Shown here: positions 30,603 to 38,724 of the stretch, one piece after another
How positions within the stretch are numbered: the stretch's first letter is position 1
Layout of the letters: each line of letters begins with the position of its first letter
Assembly (NCBI RefSeq): GCF_014648435.1
Contig: NZ_BMRC01000031.1
Coordinates: forward strand, 1 to 64,000
Direction of reading: 5' to 3'
Origin: Nonomuraea spiralis
Lineage (GTDB): Bacteria > Actinomycetota > Actinomycetes > Streptosporangiales > Streptosporangiaceae
Length of the DNA: 64,000 nucleotides
Translations under genes and position numbers: made by a program
The notes under the pieces: model-generated
Seen by the model: the letters and a program-made list of their open reading frames with translations, nothing else
What the model was told of the DNA's origin: nothing
The model's database searches: none

Positions 30603-32945
30603 TCACGAGTTGCGGTCGTCCCCCTCGTTGGGGCGGGTGGCGCGCACGCGGGTGCGGGTGCGGCGCGGCCGCTCCGACTTCTCCTCCGCGGCCGCGGTCT
30701 CGGCCTCGGGCGCGGCGCCCTCGCCTTCGCCCTCGTCGGCGCCGGAGGCGGCCTTGGCCTCCTTCTCGGCGGCCTCCTTCTCGATGACCTCGACGGGCAC
30801 GAGGGAGAGCTTGCCCCGGCCGTCGATCTCGGCGATCTCGACCTGGATCTTCTCGCCGACGCTCATGACGTCCTCGACGTTCTCGATGCGCTTGCCGCCG
30901 TGCAGCTTGCGGATCTGGGAGACGTGCAGCAGGCCGTCCTTGCCGGGCATGAGCGAGATGAACGCGCCGAAGGCCGCGATCTTGACGACCGTGCCCAGGT
31001 AACGCTCGCCGACCTCGGGCATGTGCGGGTTCGCGATGCCGTTGATCGCCGTACGGGCGGCCTCGGCCGAGGGCCCGTCGGTGGCGCCGATGTAGATCGT
31101 GCCGTCGTCCTCGATGGTGATCTCGGCGCCCGTGTCGTCCTGGATCTGGTTGATCATCTTGCCCTTCGGGCCGATGACTTCGCCGATCTTGTCCACCGGG
31201 ACCTTGATCGTGATGATGCGCGGCGCGGTCGGGTTCATCTCCGCCGGGGAGTCGATCGCCTCCTGCATCACGTCGAGGATCGCCAGACGGGCGCCCTTGG
31301 CCTGCTTCAGCGCGCCGGCCAGCACGGAGGCGGGGATGCCGTCGAGCTTGGTGTCGAGCTGGAGGGCGGTGATGACGTCCTTGGTGCCGGCGACCTTGAA
31401 GTCCATGTCGCCCATGGCGTCCTCGGCGCCGAGGATGTCGGTCAGCGTGACGTAGTTGCCGCCCTCGCTGATCAGGCCCATCGCGATGCCGGCGACCATC
31501 TCCCGAAGCGGCACACCGGCGTCCAGCAGCGCCATGGTGGAGGCGCAGACCGAGCCCATCGAGGTCGAGCCGTTGGAGCCGAGGGCCTCGGAGACCTGGC
31601 GGATGGCGTACGGGAACTCCTCGCGCGAGGGCAGCACGGGGATCAGCGCCCGCTCGGCCAGCGCGCCGTGACCGATCTCGCGGCGCTTGGGCGAGCCCAC
31701 GCGGCCCGTCTCACCGGTGGAGTACGGCGGGAAGTTGTAGTTGTGCATGTAGCGCTTGGTCCGCTCAGGGTTGAGCGTGTCGATGTTCTGCTCCATGCGC
31801 AGCATGTTCAGCGTGGTGATGCCCAGGATCTGGGTCTCGCCGCGCTCGAACAGGGACGAGCCGTGCACCCGCGGAACCACGTGGACCTCGGCCGACAGGG
31901 CGCGGATGTCCTTGGTGCCACGGCCGTCGATGCGGACGCCCTCGTTGACGACCCGCTCACGCATGAGCTTCTTCGTCACCGAGCGGAACGCGGCGGAGAT
32001 CTCCTTCTCGCGCCCCTCGAACTCGGGCAGCAGCCGCTCGGCGGCCAGCGCCTTGACCTTGTCGAGCTCGGTCTCGCGCTCCTGCTTGCCGGCGATGGTC
32101 AGCGCGGCGGCCAGCTCGGTCTTGATCGCGGCCTCGACCGCGTTGTAGACGTCGTCCTGGTAGTCGAGGAAGACCGGGTACTCGGCGGTCTCCTTGGCGG
32201 CCACCTGGGCGATGCGGGACTGGGCCTCGCACAGCACCTTGATGAACGGCTTGGCGGCCTCAAGACCCTGGGCGACGGTCTCCTCCGTCGGGCCCACGGC
32301 GCCCTCGGCGACCAGCTTGAGCGTGTCCTTGGTGGACTCGGCCTCGACCATCATGATCGCGACGTCGCCGTCGTCGAGCAGGCGGCCCGCCACGACCATG
32401 TCGAACGTGGCCCGCTCCAGCTCGGGGTGCGTGGGGAAGGCCACCCACTGGCCCTCGATCAGCGCGACGCGCACGCCGCCGATCGGGCCGGAGAACGGCA
32501 GCCCGGCGAGCTGCGTCGACAGCGAGGCGGCGTTGATGGCGACCACGTCGTAGAGGTGCTCGGGGTTGAGCGCCATGACCGTGGCCACGACCTGGATCTC
32601 GTTGCGCAGCCCCTTGACGAACGACGGGCGCAGCGGCCGGTCGATCAGGCGGCAGGTCAGGATCGCGTCCTCGGACGGACGACCCTCACGGCGGAAGAAC
32701 GAGCCGGGGATGCGGCCCGCGGCGTACATGCGCTCCTCGACGTCGACCGTGAGCGGGAAGAAGTCGAAGTTCTCCTTGGGAGCCTTGGACGCGGTGGTGG
32801 CGGAAAGCACCATCGTGTCGTTGTCGAGATAGGCGACGGCCGAACCGGCCGCCTGACGCGCGAGCCGGCCGGTCTCGAACCGGACCGTGCGCGTGCCGAA
32901 CGAGCCGTTGTCAATGACGGCTTCAGCGGTGTGGACACCCTCCAC
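30603..32945 (-). CDS. pnp: Polyribonucleotide nucleotidyltransferase
   Basis: PNPase degrades RNA phosphorolytically 3' to 5' and, in streptomycetes and relatives, also adds tails. The 780-residue protein has two RNase PH domains (about 10-150 and 330-560; FFRREGRPSEDAIL, GSSLFERGETQ), a helical linker, a KH domain (IGPKGKMINQIQDDTG near 600) and an S1 domain (GTVVKIAAFGAFI near 655). It ends with an acidic/basic low-complexity tail. GTG 32945 has AAGGAGG eight bases upstream. It is preceded by rpsO, the common rpsO-pnp pairing. Confidence 0.97.
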   Translation of the reverse strand: MEGVHTAEAVIDNGSFGTRTVRFETGRLARQAAGSAVAYLDNDTMVLSATTASKAPKENFDFFPLTVDVEERMYAAGRIPGSFFRREGRPSEDAILTCRLIDRPLRPSFVKGLRNEIQVVATVMALNPEHLYDVVAINAASLSTQLAGLPFSGPIGGVRVALIEGQWVAFPTHPELERATFDMVVAGRLLDDGDVAIMMVEAESTKDTLKLVAEGAVGPTEETVAQGLEAAKPFIKVLCEAQSRIAQVAAKETAEYPVFLDYQDDVYNAVEAAIKTELAAALTIAGKQERETELDKVKALAAERLLPEFEGREKEISAAFRSVTKKLMRERVVNEGVRIDGRGTKDIRALSAEVHVVPRVHGSSLFERGETQILGITTLNMLRMEQNIDTLNPERTKRYMHNYNFPPYSTGETGRVGSPKRREIGHGALAERALIPVLPSREEFPYAIRQVSEALGSNGSTSMGSVCASTMALLDAGVPLREMVAGIAMGLISEGGNYVTLTDILGAEDAMGDMDFKVAGTKDVITALQLDTKLDGIPASVLAGALKQAKGARLAILDVMQEAIDSPAEMNPTAPRIITIKVPVDKIGEVIGPKGKMINQIQDDTGAEITIEDDGTIYIGATDGPSAEAARTAINGIANPHMPEVGERYLGTVVKIAAFGAFISLMPGKDGLLHVSQIRKLHGGKRIENVEDVMSVGEKIQVEIAEIDGRGKLSLVPVEVIEKEAAEKEAKAASGADEGEGEGAAPEAETAAAEEKSERPRRTRTRVRATRPNEGDDRNS

Positions 32946-33307
32946 GGGGGACCTCCTTGTGGTCGGTCACCCGCGCCCTCTTTTCTCACCGGCACCCTCG
33001 TGCGTATGAGGAAACCCGCTCGTCAGGCCGCCGCCCATCCGTCGTGCCAGGTCGGCACCGCGGTGGCGGTCCATCAGCGGTCTCCCCATAGTAGGTGCAG
33101 CGCCGGTCTTCGATCGAAGCGCCCGGTCATTCGTACCGGAAGCCACTACCGAGGACCGGCCCGCAGGCGTCGCGGGTCGCATGGTGCTGAATCGGACGCG
33201 GGGGCTGTGTGTCTCGGATATTCAGTTGTACGCCGACGGCACGGCGGTTCTCCGCCGCGACGCGCCGGTCGCCTGGGCTCCTACCCACATGGGCGAGCCC
33301 ATATGAG
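32946..33307 (-). other. pnp leader/intergenic region
   Basis: The 360 bases between rpsO's terminator and pnp hold no gene. They contain the 12-base palindrome CTTCGATCGAAG (33108-33119) and an interrupted stem near 33275-33300 (GGGCTC with GAGCCC). These could form structure in the pnp leader, where PNPase autoregulation acts in other bacteria. Open frames here have no support. Confidence 0.4.
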
Positions 33308-33336
33308 AAGGGAGCGGCGTCCCGCGCCGCTCCCTT
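33308..33336 (-). terminator. Terminator of rpsO
   Basis: AAGGGAGCGGCG (33308-33319) and CGCCGCTCCCTT (33325-33336) form a perfect 12-base stem with a five-base loop, six bases after the rpsO stop. The stem should stop or attenuate transcription between rpsO and pnp. Confidence 0.85.
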
Positions 33337-33342
33337 TCCATG

Positions 33343-33612
33343 TTATCGGCGCAGACCGAGCCGCTCGATGAGCGAACGGTAACGCTGGATGTCGACCTTC
33401 TGCAGGTACTTCAGCAGACGACGCCGGCGACCGACGAGCAGAAGCAGGCCACGACGGCTGTGGTGGTCGTGCTTGTGCGTCTTCAGGTGCTCGGTGAGCT
33501 CGCTGATGCGCTTGCTGAGCAGCGCGATCTGCACCTCGGGCGAACCGGTGTCGCCCTCGGCCGTCGCGTACTCACTGATGATGGTCTTCTTGGCAGCGGT
33601 GTCGAGGGACAC
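33343..33612 (-). CDS. rpsO: 30S ribosomal protein S15
   Basis: The 89-residue protein is a standard S15 (SLDTAAKKTIISEYA, GDTGSPEVQIALLSKRI, HKHDHHSRRGLLLLVGRRR). It binds the central domain of 16S rRNA. GTG 33612 is chosen because AAGGAG is six bases upstream and it gives the exact family length; an upstream ATG at 33636 would add eight residues. A strong terminator follows. Confidence 0.97.
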   Translation of the reverse strand: MSLDTAAKKTIISEYATAEGDTGSPEVQIALLSKRISELTEHLKTHKHDHHSRRGLLLLVGRRRRLLKYLQKVDIQRYRSLIERLGLRR

Positions 33613-33808
33613 GGCTCTCCTTCGAACTACGGACACGCGCGAATGAGATGAAAGTGCGAACGACCGTGCGTGCCTACAGTCGCCGCGTGAAGGCCGTCAT
33701 GGGCAGCGCAGCAGCGCCACCGTTACAGAGCCGACATGCAAGGTTACCATCGGAGTCAAGTGTTCCGCGCACACGACAACCGCGCCCGCCCTCCGCTGTC
33801 CTTCGTCG

Positions 33809-34753
33809 TCAGGACGTGATGCGCCGGGCGGCGTCGACGTCGGCGTGGATCTGGTCGATCAGCTCCTCGATCGACTCGAAGCGCGTGTTGCCCCGCAGCC
33901 GGGCGGCGAACTCCACCGCCACGTGCACCCCGTAGAGCTCCAGGTCGTCGCGGTCGAGCGCGTACGCCTCCACTGTACGCGGCACGCCCTCGAACGTCGG
34001 ATTCGTCCCCACCGAGATCGCCGCCGGCCACCGCTCGCCCTCGTACGGCGCCGGCAGGTTGGCCACCGGGACACACTCCAGCCACCCCGCGTAGACCCCG
34101 TCGGCCGGGATGGCGGTCTGCTGCGGGGTCTCGACGTTGGCGGTCGGGAAGCCGAGCTGCCGCCCCCGCTGGTAACCGCGTACGACCACGCCCTCCACGC
34201 GGTGGGGCCGGCCCAGCTCGGCGGCGGCCCCCTCCACGTCGCCGGCGACGATCAGCCGGCGGGCGGAGGTCGAGGAGACGCCGTCCAGCATGGGCACCAC
34301 CTCGACCTCGAAGTCGTACTTGTCGCCCAGCGTGCGCAGGGCCTCGGCGTCACCGGAGGCGTGGTGCCCGAACGTGAAATCGGCCCCCACCACGACCACC
34401 GCGGCCCCGAGGCGCTCGCTCAGCACTCCCTGGGCGAAGTCGTCGGGGCTCATCCTCGACACGTCGAGCGTGAACTCCACCACCTCGACGTCGTCGATCC
34501 CCAGCCCGGTCAGCAGCTCGGCACGCCGCTTGAGCGTGGTCAGCCGCGCCCTGCGGGTGCCCGGCAGCACCACCTCGTCGGGATGCGGCTCGAACGTGAC
34601 CGCCACGCCGCGCAGCCCCCGTTCACGGGCGAGCGCGACCGTGCGCTCGACCACCTTCCGATGCCCGCGATGGACCCCGTCGTACACGCCGATGGTCACC
34701 ACAGACCTTCTCGAACCCCGCACGCTAGGCCCCATTCGCTCGTGGCGGATCAA
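33809..34753 (-). CDS. ribF: Bifunctional riboflavin kinase / FAD synthetase
   Basis: RibF makes FMN and FAD from riboflavin. The 314-residue protein has the nucleotidyltransferase domain (about 18-170; VVTIGVYDGVHRGHRKV, VGADFTFGHHASGD, SSTSARRLI) and the kinase domain (about 185-305; GYQRGRQLGFPTANV, ISVGTNPTFEG). All expected motifs are present. The exact start is unclear because the core begins close to the N-terminus, and Met7 is possible. It lies upstream of rpsO, as in most actinobacteria. Confidence 0.95.
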   Translation of the reverse strand: MIRHERMGPSVRGSRRSVVTIGVYDGVHRGHRKVVERTVALARERGLRGVAVTFEPHPDEVVLPGTRRARLTTLKRRAELLTGLGIDDVEVVEFTLDVSRMSPDDFAQGVLSERLGAAVVVVGADFTFGHHASGDAEALRTLGDKYDFEVEVVPMLDGVSSTSARRLIVAGDVEGAAAELGRPHRVEGVVVRGYQRGRQLGFPTANVETPQQTAIPADGVYAGWLECVPVANLPAPYEGERWPAAISVGTNPTFEGVPRTVEAYALDRDDLELYGVHVAVEFAARLRGNTRFESIEELIDQIHADVDAARRITS

Positions 34754-34837
34754 TCCTAGACAAGCCTGCCATGTGTCTCCCGTTCACCTCCAATCGAGGG
34801 GCGGAGCGCCGGATTCCCGCAAGTAGGATGAGCCATC

Positions 34838-35857
34838 ATGCCTCGATACGCGCTGCTGATCCTGCCCGCCTTCAACCGGGTCTACGGCGAGAGCTCGCCC
34901 CGCCTGACCCTGGCCGAGCTGGCCGTCTTCAGCGACCACGCCATCGAGAACACCGTGCTGAGCAGCGCGGAGACCACCATCGGCGGGGTCCCGTACATCA
35001 CGTTCGAGACCGAGCGGCCGCTCGACGGGCCCGACGTCGCGCTGCTGTCCAACCTCTCCTCCGTCTACGCGGTCTTCGGCGTCGAGGGCGACCTGCTCCG
35101 CCCGCTGGCCATGCGCCCGCTCGACCGCCTGAGCAGCGACCTGCTCACCATCCAGAAGTACGCCGGCAAGACCAACGAACACTTCACCAAGCTGCTGCTC
35201 AACGTGACCGTGCTCGCCTCCGACCGGGCCCTGTCCGACAAGCTGTCCGTGTTCGACCCGATGTGCGGTCGCGGCACCACCCTCAACCAGGCCCTCATGT
35301 ACGGCTACGACGCCTACGGCCTCGACGTCGACGGCAAGGACTTCGAGGCGTACACCGTTTTCATCAAGACCTGGCTGCGCAACAAGCGGCTCAAGCACAC
35401 CGCCGAGACCGTGCCGGTGCGACGTGACCGGGCCCTGGTCGGGCGGCGGCTCAACGTCACGTTCGGGCTGTCCAAGGAGGCCGTCAAGGCGGGCGACGTC
35501 CAGCAGCTCGCCGTGGTCAACGCCGACACCCTCAAGAGCCGCGAGTTCTTCAGGCCCCGCACGTTCGACGTCGTCGTGACCGACGCCCCCTACGGCGTGC
35601 AACACGGCAGCAAGGGCGGCGGCGGCCTGTCCCGCAGCCCGCTGGAGCTGCTGCGGCAGGCGGTGCCGGTCTGGGCCGAGCTGCTGCGCCCCGGCGGCGC
35701 GATGGGCATCTCCTGGAACACCTACGGCGGCAAGAGCGCCGAGCTGGCCACGATCCTCACCGGCGCCGGCCTGGAGGTCATGGACTACCCCGACTTCGAG
35801 CACTGGGTCGACCAGGCGATCGTCCGCGACATCCTGGTAGCCCGCAAACCCGCCTGA
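34838..35857 (+). CDS. Trm11/UPF0020-like SAM-dependent methyltransferase
   Basis: The 339-residue protein has a class I methyltransferase fold: SAM loop VFDPMCGRGTTLNQAL (near residue 140), acidic GLDVDGKDFEAY and the N6/N2-amine catalytic VTDAPYGVQHG (near 248), a DPPY-like motif. The 130-residue N-terminal part is a Trm11/THUMP-related region. It probably methylates guanosine or adenosine in tRNA. It is encoded opposite to its housekeeping neighbours and sits between truB and ribF, which are usually adjacent. ATG 34838 is 84 bases from the divergent ribF start. Confidence 0.8.
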   Translation: MPRYALLILPAFNRVYGESSPRLTLAELAVFSDHAIENTVLSSAETTIGGVPYITFETERPLDGPDVALLSNLSSVYAVFGVEGDLLRPLAMRPLDRLSSDLLTIQKYAGKTNEHFTKLLLNVTVLASDRALSDKLSVFDPMCGRGTTLNQALMYGYDAYGLDVDGKDFEAYTVFIKTWLRNKRLKHTAETVPVRRDRALVGRRLNVTFGLSKEAVKAGDVQQLAVVNADTLKSREFFRPRTFDVVVTDAPYGVQHGSKGGGGLSRSPLELLRQAVPVWAELLRPGGAMGISWNTYGGKSAELATILTGAGLEVMDYPDFEHWVDQAIVRDILVARKPA

Positions 35858-35894
35858 CGCCGCGAAGCCGCCCAGCCTTGCGGACCCTTGCGGA

Positions 35895-35911
35895 CCCGCC
35901 TGAGCGGCGGG
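35895..35911. terminator. Hairpin between convergent methyltransferase and truB genes
   Basis: CCCGCC (35895-35900) and GGCGGG (35906-35911) form a short GC stem in the 64-base convergent gap. It could serve as a bidirectional terminator. No T-run is present. Confidence 0.4.
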
Positions 35912-35921
35912 CCCGGCCGGT

Positions 35922-36794
35922 TCAGCCGACGAAGACGGCGAGCGGCTTGGCCACCCGGTCCTGCTCCTCCACCAGCGCCAGCAGCTCCCCCTCGGGCCCG
36001 AACACGCCGATCGGCCCCGGGCCGAGCCCGGCCGCGGGCAGCCGGCCGCCGTGGCCGATCACGCGCGCCTCCTCGGCGGTCACGTCCCTGCGCGGGAACG
36101 CCGCCGCCACCGCCGCGCCGATCGGCAGCACCACGCACTCCTCGGCGAGCTGGTCGACGGTCCTGGCCAGCGACAGGTCGTACGGGCCGACCCGGGTCCG
36201 GCGCAGGCGTGTCAGGTGGCCGCCGACGCCCAGCGCGGCCCCCAGGTCGCGGGCCAGCGCCCGGATGTAGGTGCCGCTGGAACACGTCACGACCGCGTCG
36301 ACGTCCACGACGTCCCCGGCGGGCCTGACATCGAGCACGTCGAAGCCGTACACGGTCACGGGCCGGGCCACGAGCGCGACCTCCTCGCCCGCGCGCGCCA
36401 TCTTGTACGCCCGCTGACCGTTGACCTTGATGGCGCTGACCTGCGGCGGGACCTGCATGATGGCCCCGGTGAGCGCCTCGACGCCCTTGTGCACCTCGGC
36501 CGCGCCCACCTCCGCCGCGGACGCCGTGGCCGTGGTCTCGCCCTCGGCGTCGTCGGTGTTGGTGGACACGCCCAGCCGGATCGTGGCCTCGTAGACCTTC
36601 TCGGTCAGCGCCAGGTGCCCGAGCAGCCTGGTCGCCTTCTCCACGCCGACCACCAGCACGCCCGTGGCCATCGGGTCGAGCGTGCCCGCGTGCCCGACGC
36701 GTCGGGTGCCCGCGATGCGTCGCATCCGGGCCACCACGTCGTGCGAGGTCCACTCGCCCTGCTTGTCGACGATGATCAGACCGCTCTCGGCCAT
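35922..36794 (-). CDS. truB: tRNA pseudouridine(55) synthase
   Basis: TruB converts U55 of tRNA to pseudouridine. The 290-residue protein has GLIIVDKQGEWTSHDVV, the catalytic-Asp motif RVGHAGTLDPMATGVL (near residue 32), GQRAYKMARAGE and SSGTYIRALARDLG, plus a C-terminal PUA-like part. ATG 36794 is chosen because the family starts there with GGGAAGG upstream; it overlaps the end of nrnA by 19 bases. The order rbfA-nrnA-truB is conserved. Confidence 0.95.
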   Translation of the reverse strand: MAESGLIIVDKQGEWTSHDVVARMRRIAGTRRVGHAGTLDPMATGVLVVGVEKATRLLGHLALTEKVYEATIRLGVSTNTDDAEGETTATASAAEVGAAEVHKGVEALTGAIMQVPPQVSAIKVNGQRAYKMARAGEEVALVARPVTVYGFDVLDVRPAGDVVDVDAVVTCSSGTYIRALARDLGAALGVGGHLTRLRRTRVGPYDLSLARTVDQLAEECVVLPIGAAVAAAFPRRDVTAEEARVIGHGGRLPAAGLGPGPIGVFGPEGELLALVEEQDRVAKPLAVFVG

Positions 36795-37831
36795 CCAGCC
36801 TTCCCCAGCTCTCGTCTGAACTTGGCCATGGTCTCCTCGACGCTGTCGTAGGAGGTGAACCCGGCCGCGTTGTGATGTCCGCCGCCGCCCAGCGCGGCGC
36901 ACACGGCCGCCACGTCGACCGCGCCCTTGGACCTGGTCGACACCTGCCAGTCGCCGTGGTCGTCCTCCTTGAGCACGACCGCGATCTCGGCCTCGTCGGT
37001 ACGCCGCACGATGTCGATCATGCCCTCGACCTCCGTGTACGGCAGCCCGTACGCCGCCCGGTCGACCCGCGGCACGTACGTCCAGACCAGCGAGCCCTCA
37101 AGCTGCACCCGGTCGAGCGCCCTGGCCAGCACCTTGAGATAGCCGAACGGCGAACGGTCCCACAACTCGCGGGCGATCTCCTCGGTGTGCAGTCCCGTGA
37201 ACAACAACCTGGACGCCATCCGGTGCACGGCCGACGTGGTCGAGGAGTAGCGGAAGGAACCCGTGTCGGTCACCAGGCCGGTGTACAGGCAGGTGGCGAT
37301 GTCCCGGTCGAGGCTGCCGCCGAGCCGGTAGATCAGCTGCTCGGCCAGCATGGCCGTGGCGGCCGCGTGCGGGTCGATGAGGCTGTGCGTGCCGAACCCG
37401 GCGTTGGACGGGTGGTGGTCGATCACGATGACCTCCTCCGCCCTGGCCGCGTTGGGGCTGAGCAGGCCCAGCCGCTCGAACGTGGAGGAGTCGAAGGTGA
37501 TCATCAGCGCCGGCGCCTCGGGGTAGTCGGCCGGCGGGCACAACATCTCCTGCCCCGGCAGGAACCTCAGGATCCGCGGGACCACGAAGTACTCGTCGCC
37601 GAAGGAGGCCACGACCCGCTTGCCGATCGAGCGCAGCACGTAACCGACGGCCAGCATCGAGCCGAGCGCGTCGCCGTCGGGCGACACGTGACAGGCCAGG
37701 GCGACCTCGTCGACCTGGTCGATGAGCTGGATCGCGCGCTCCCAGGCGGCCTTGGGGATCCCCAAGGTCTCGACCTCGGGGATGCACGGCTCCGGTGAGT
37801 GCTGCTCGGCTCGGGCCACGTGGGACGTCAC
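36776..37831 (-). CDS. nrnA: DHH-family phosphoesterase, NrnA-like (nanoRNase/pAp phosphatase)
   Basis: The 351-residue protein has DHH-family motifs: HVSPDGDALGSMLAV (near 48), the signature VIDHHPSN (near 137), TDTGSFRYSST and the DHHA1 GGGGHHNAAGF (near 318). NrnA-type enzymes degrade short oligoribonucleotides, cyclic-dinucleotide products or 3'-phosphoadenosine phosphate. GTG 37831 overlaps the rbfA stop by four bases (GTGA). Confidence 0.93.
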   Translation of the reverse strand: MTSHVARAEQHSPEPCIPEVETLGIPKAAWERAIQLIDQVDEVALACHVSPDGDALGSMLAVGYVLRSIGKRVVASFGDEYFVVPRILRFLPGQEMLCPPADYPEAPALMITFDSSTFERLGLLSPNAARAEEVIVIDHHPSNAGFGTHSLIDPHAAATAMLAEQLIYRLGGSLDRDIATCLYTGLVTDTGSFRYSSTTSAVHRMASRLLFTGLHTEEIARELWDRSPFGYLKVLARALDRVQLEGSLVWTYVPRVDRAAYGLPYTEVEGMIDIVRRTDEAEIAVVLKEDDHGDWQVSTRSKGAVDVAAVCAALGGGGHHNAAGFTSYDSVEETMAKFRRELGKAGWPRAV

Positions 37832-38268
37832 TCCTGGTCGTCCTCACCCTCATCGGGCTTCTTGTAAGGATCGGCCTCTCCGGCGTAGGCCGCGCCCTCG
37901 GCCTTGCGCGCCACCTCGGCGTCCCGCGCCCTGGCGGCGTTGATCAGGTCGTGGAGCTGGCGGGCACTGTCGGGCAGCGGGTCATGCCGGAACGTCAGCG
38001 TCGGGGTGAAACGCACGCCGGTCTGGCGGCCCACCTCGGCGCGGATGATGCCTTTGGCGCTCTCAAGGGCGGCCGCGCTGTCGGACCGCTCGGCGTCGGA
38101 GCCGAACACCGTGTAGAAGACCGTCGCCTCACGCAGGTCAGCGGTGATGCGCGTGTCAGTCACGGTGACGAAGCCCAGGCGCGGGTCCTTGATCCGGCGC
38201 TCCAGCATCTCGGCGACGATCTGCTGGATGCGGTCGGCGAGCTTGCGCGCTCGTGCGGCATCCACCAT
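37828..38268 (-). CDS. rbfA: 30S ribosome-binding factor A
   Basis: The 146-residue KH-type protein matures the 5' end of 16S rRNA. ADRIQQIVAEMLERRIKDPRLG and the closing region RFTPTLTFRHDPLPDSARQLHDLI are family hallmarks. A charged tail (YKKPDEGEDDQE) extends beyond the core. It is followed by nrnA with a four-base overlap. Confidence 0.95.
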   Translation of the reverse strand: MVDAARARKLADRIQQIVAEMLERRIKDPRLGFVTVTDTRITADLREATVFYTVFGSDAERSDSAAALESAKGIIRAEVGRQTGVRFTPTLTFRHDPLPDSARQLHDLINAARARDAEVARKAEGAAYAGEADPYKKPDEGEDDQE

Positions 38269-38307
38269 GTTCGCTCCCCCTCACGCACGACCTGGCCGTG
38301 CAGTCGT

Positions 38308-38604
38308 TCAATCTTCGTCGTTGTAGAGGCGCTGTCTGGCTGACAGCAGCTCGATGTCAGGGCGGAAAGCCACCATTCGCTCGCAGGCGTCCATCACCTC
38401 TTTGCAGTTACCCGCAGAGGCGGAGACCACCGCGACGCCCACCTCGCACCTGCGATGCAGGTCAAGATGGCCGGTCTCGGCCACCGCGATGGACGGATAA
38501 CGTCGCTGCAGCTCGGCGATCAGAGGCCGGACGACAGAGCGCTTCTGCTTCAGCGAACGCACGTCGCCGAGCAGGATGTCCAGGGTCAGAGAACCCACAT
38601 ACAT
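38308..38604 (-). CDS. DUF503 (YlxP-like) protein
   Basis: This 98-residue protein matches DUF503, a small alpha/beta protein found between infB and rbfA in many bacteria. Its core is YVGSLTLDILLGDVRSLKQKRSVVRPLI followed by ETGHLDLHRRCEVGVAVVSA. Function is unproven; ribosome assembly is suggested by context. ATG 38604 begins the core; the upstream frame to 38643 has no ribosome binding site. Confidence 0.9.
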   Translation of the reverse strand: MYVGSLTLDILLGDVRSLKQKRSVVRPLIAELQRRYPSIAVAETGHLDLHRRCEVGVAVVSASAGNCKEVMDACERMVAFRPDIELLSARQRLYNDED

Positions 38605-38685
38605 CGTTTGAGACCACCGCTTGGCCTGGTGGGGTGGAAGCACGACCGGCCTGCTGCGGTGGAGAGGAGGCCCGGGCGTGCGAGT

Positions 38686-38714
38686 GGCGCCCGGCGGAGG
38701 TTCCGCCGGGCGCC
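38686..38714 (-). terminator. Terminator of infB
   Basis: GGCGCCCGGCGG (38686-38697) and CCGCCGGGCGCC (38703-38714) form a perfect 12-base stem with a five-base loop, ten bases after the infB stop. It should separate the rimP-nusA-ylxR-infB transcript from DUF503-rbfA. Confidence 0.85.
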
Positions 38715-38724
38715 CGGCCGCGGG

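Noticed and set aside
32967..33182. A 71-residue ORF between rpsO and pnp
   Set aside because: It has no ribosome binding site and no recognisable sequence; it lies in the pnp leader.
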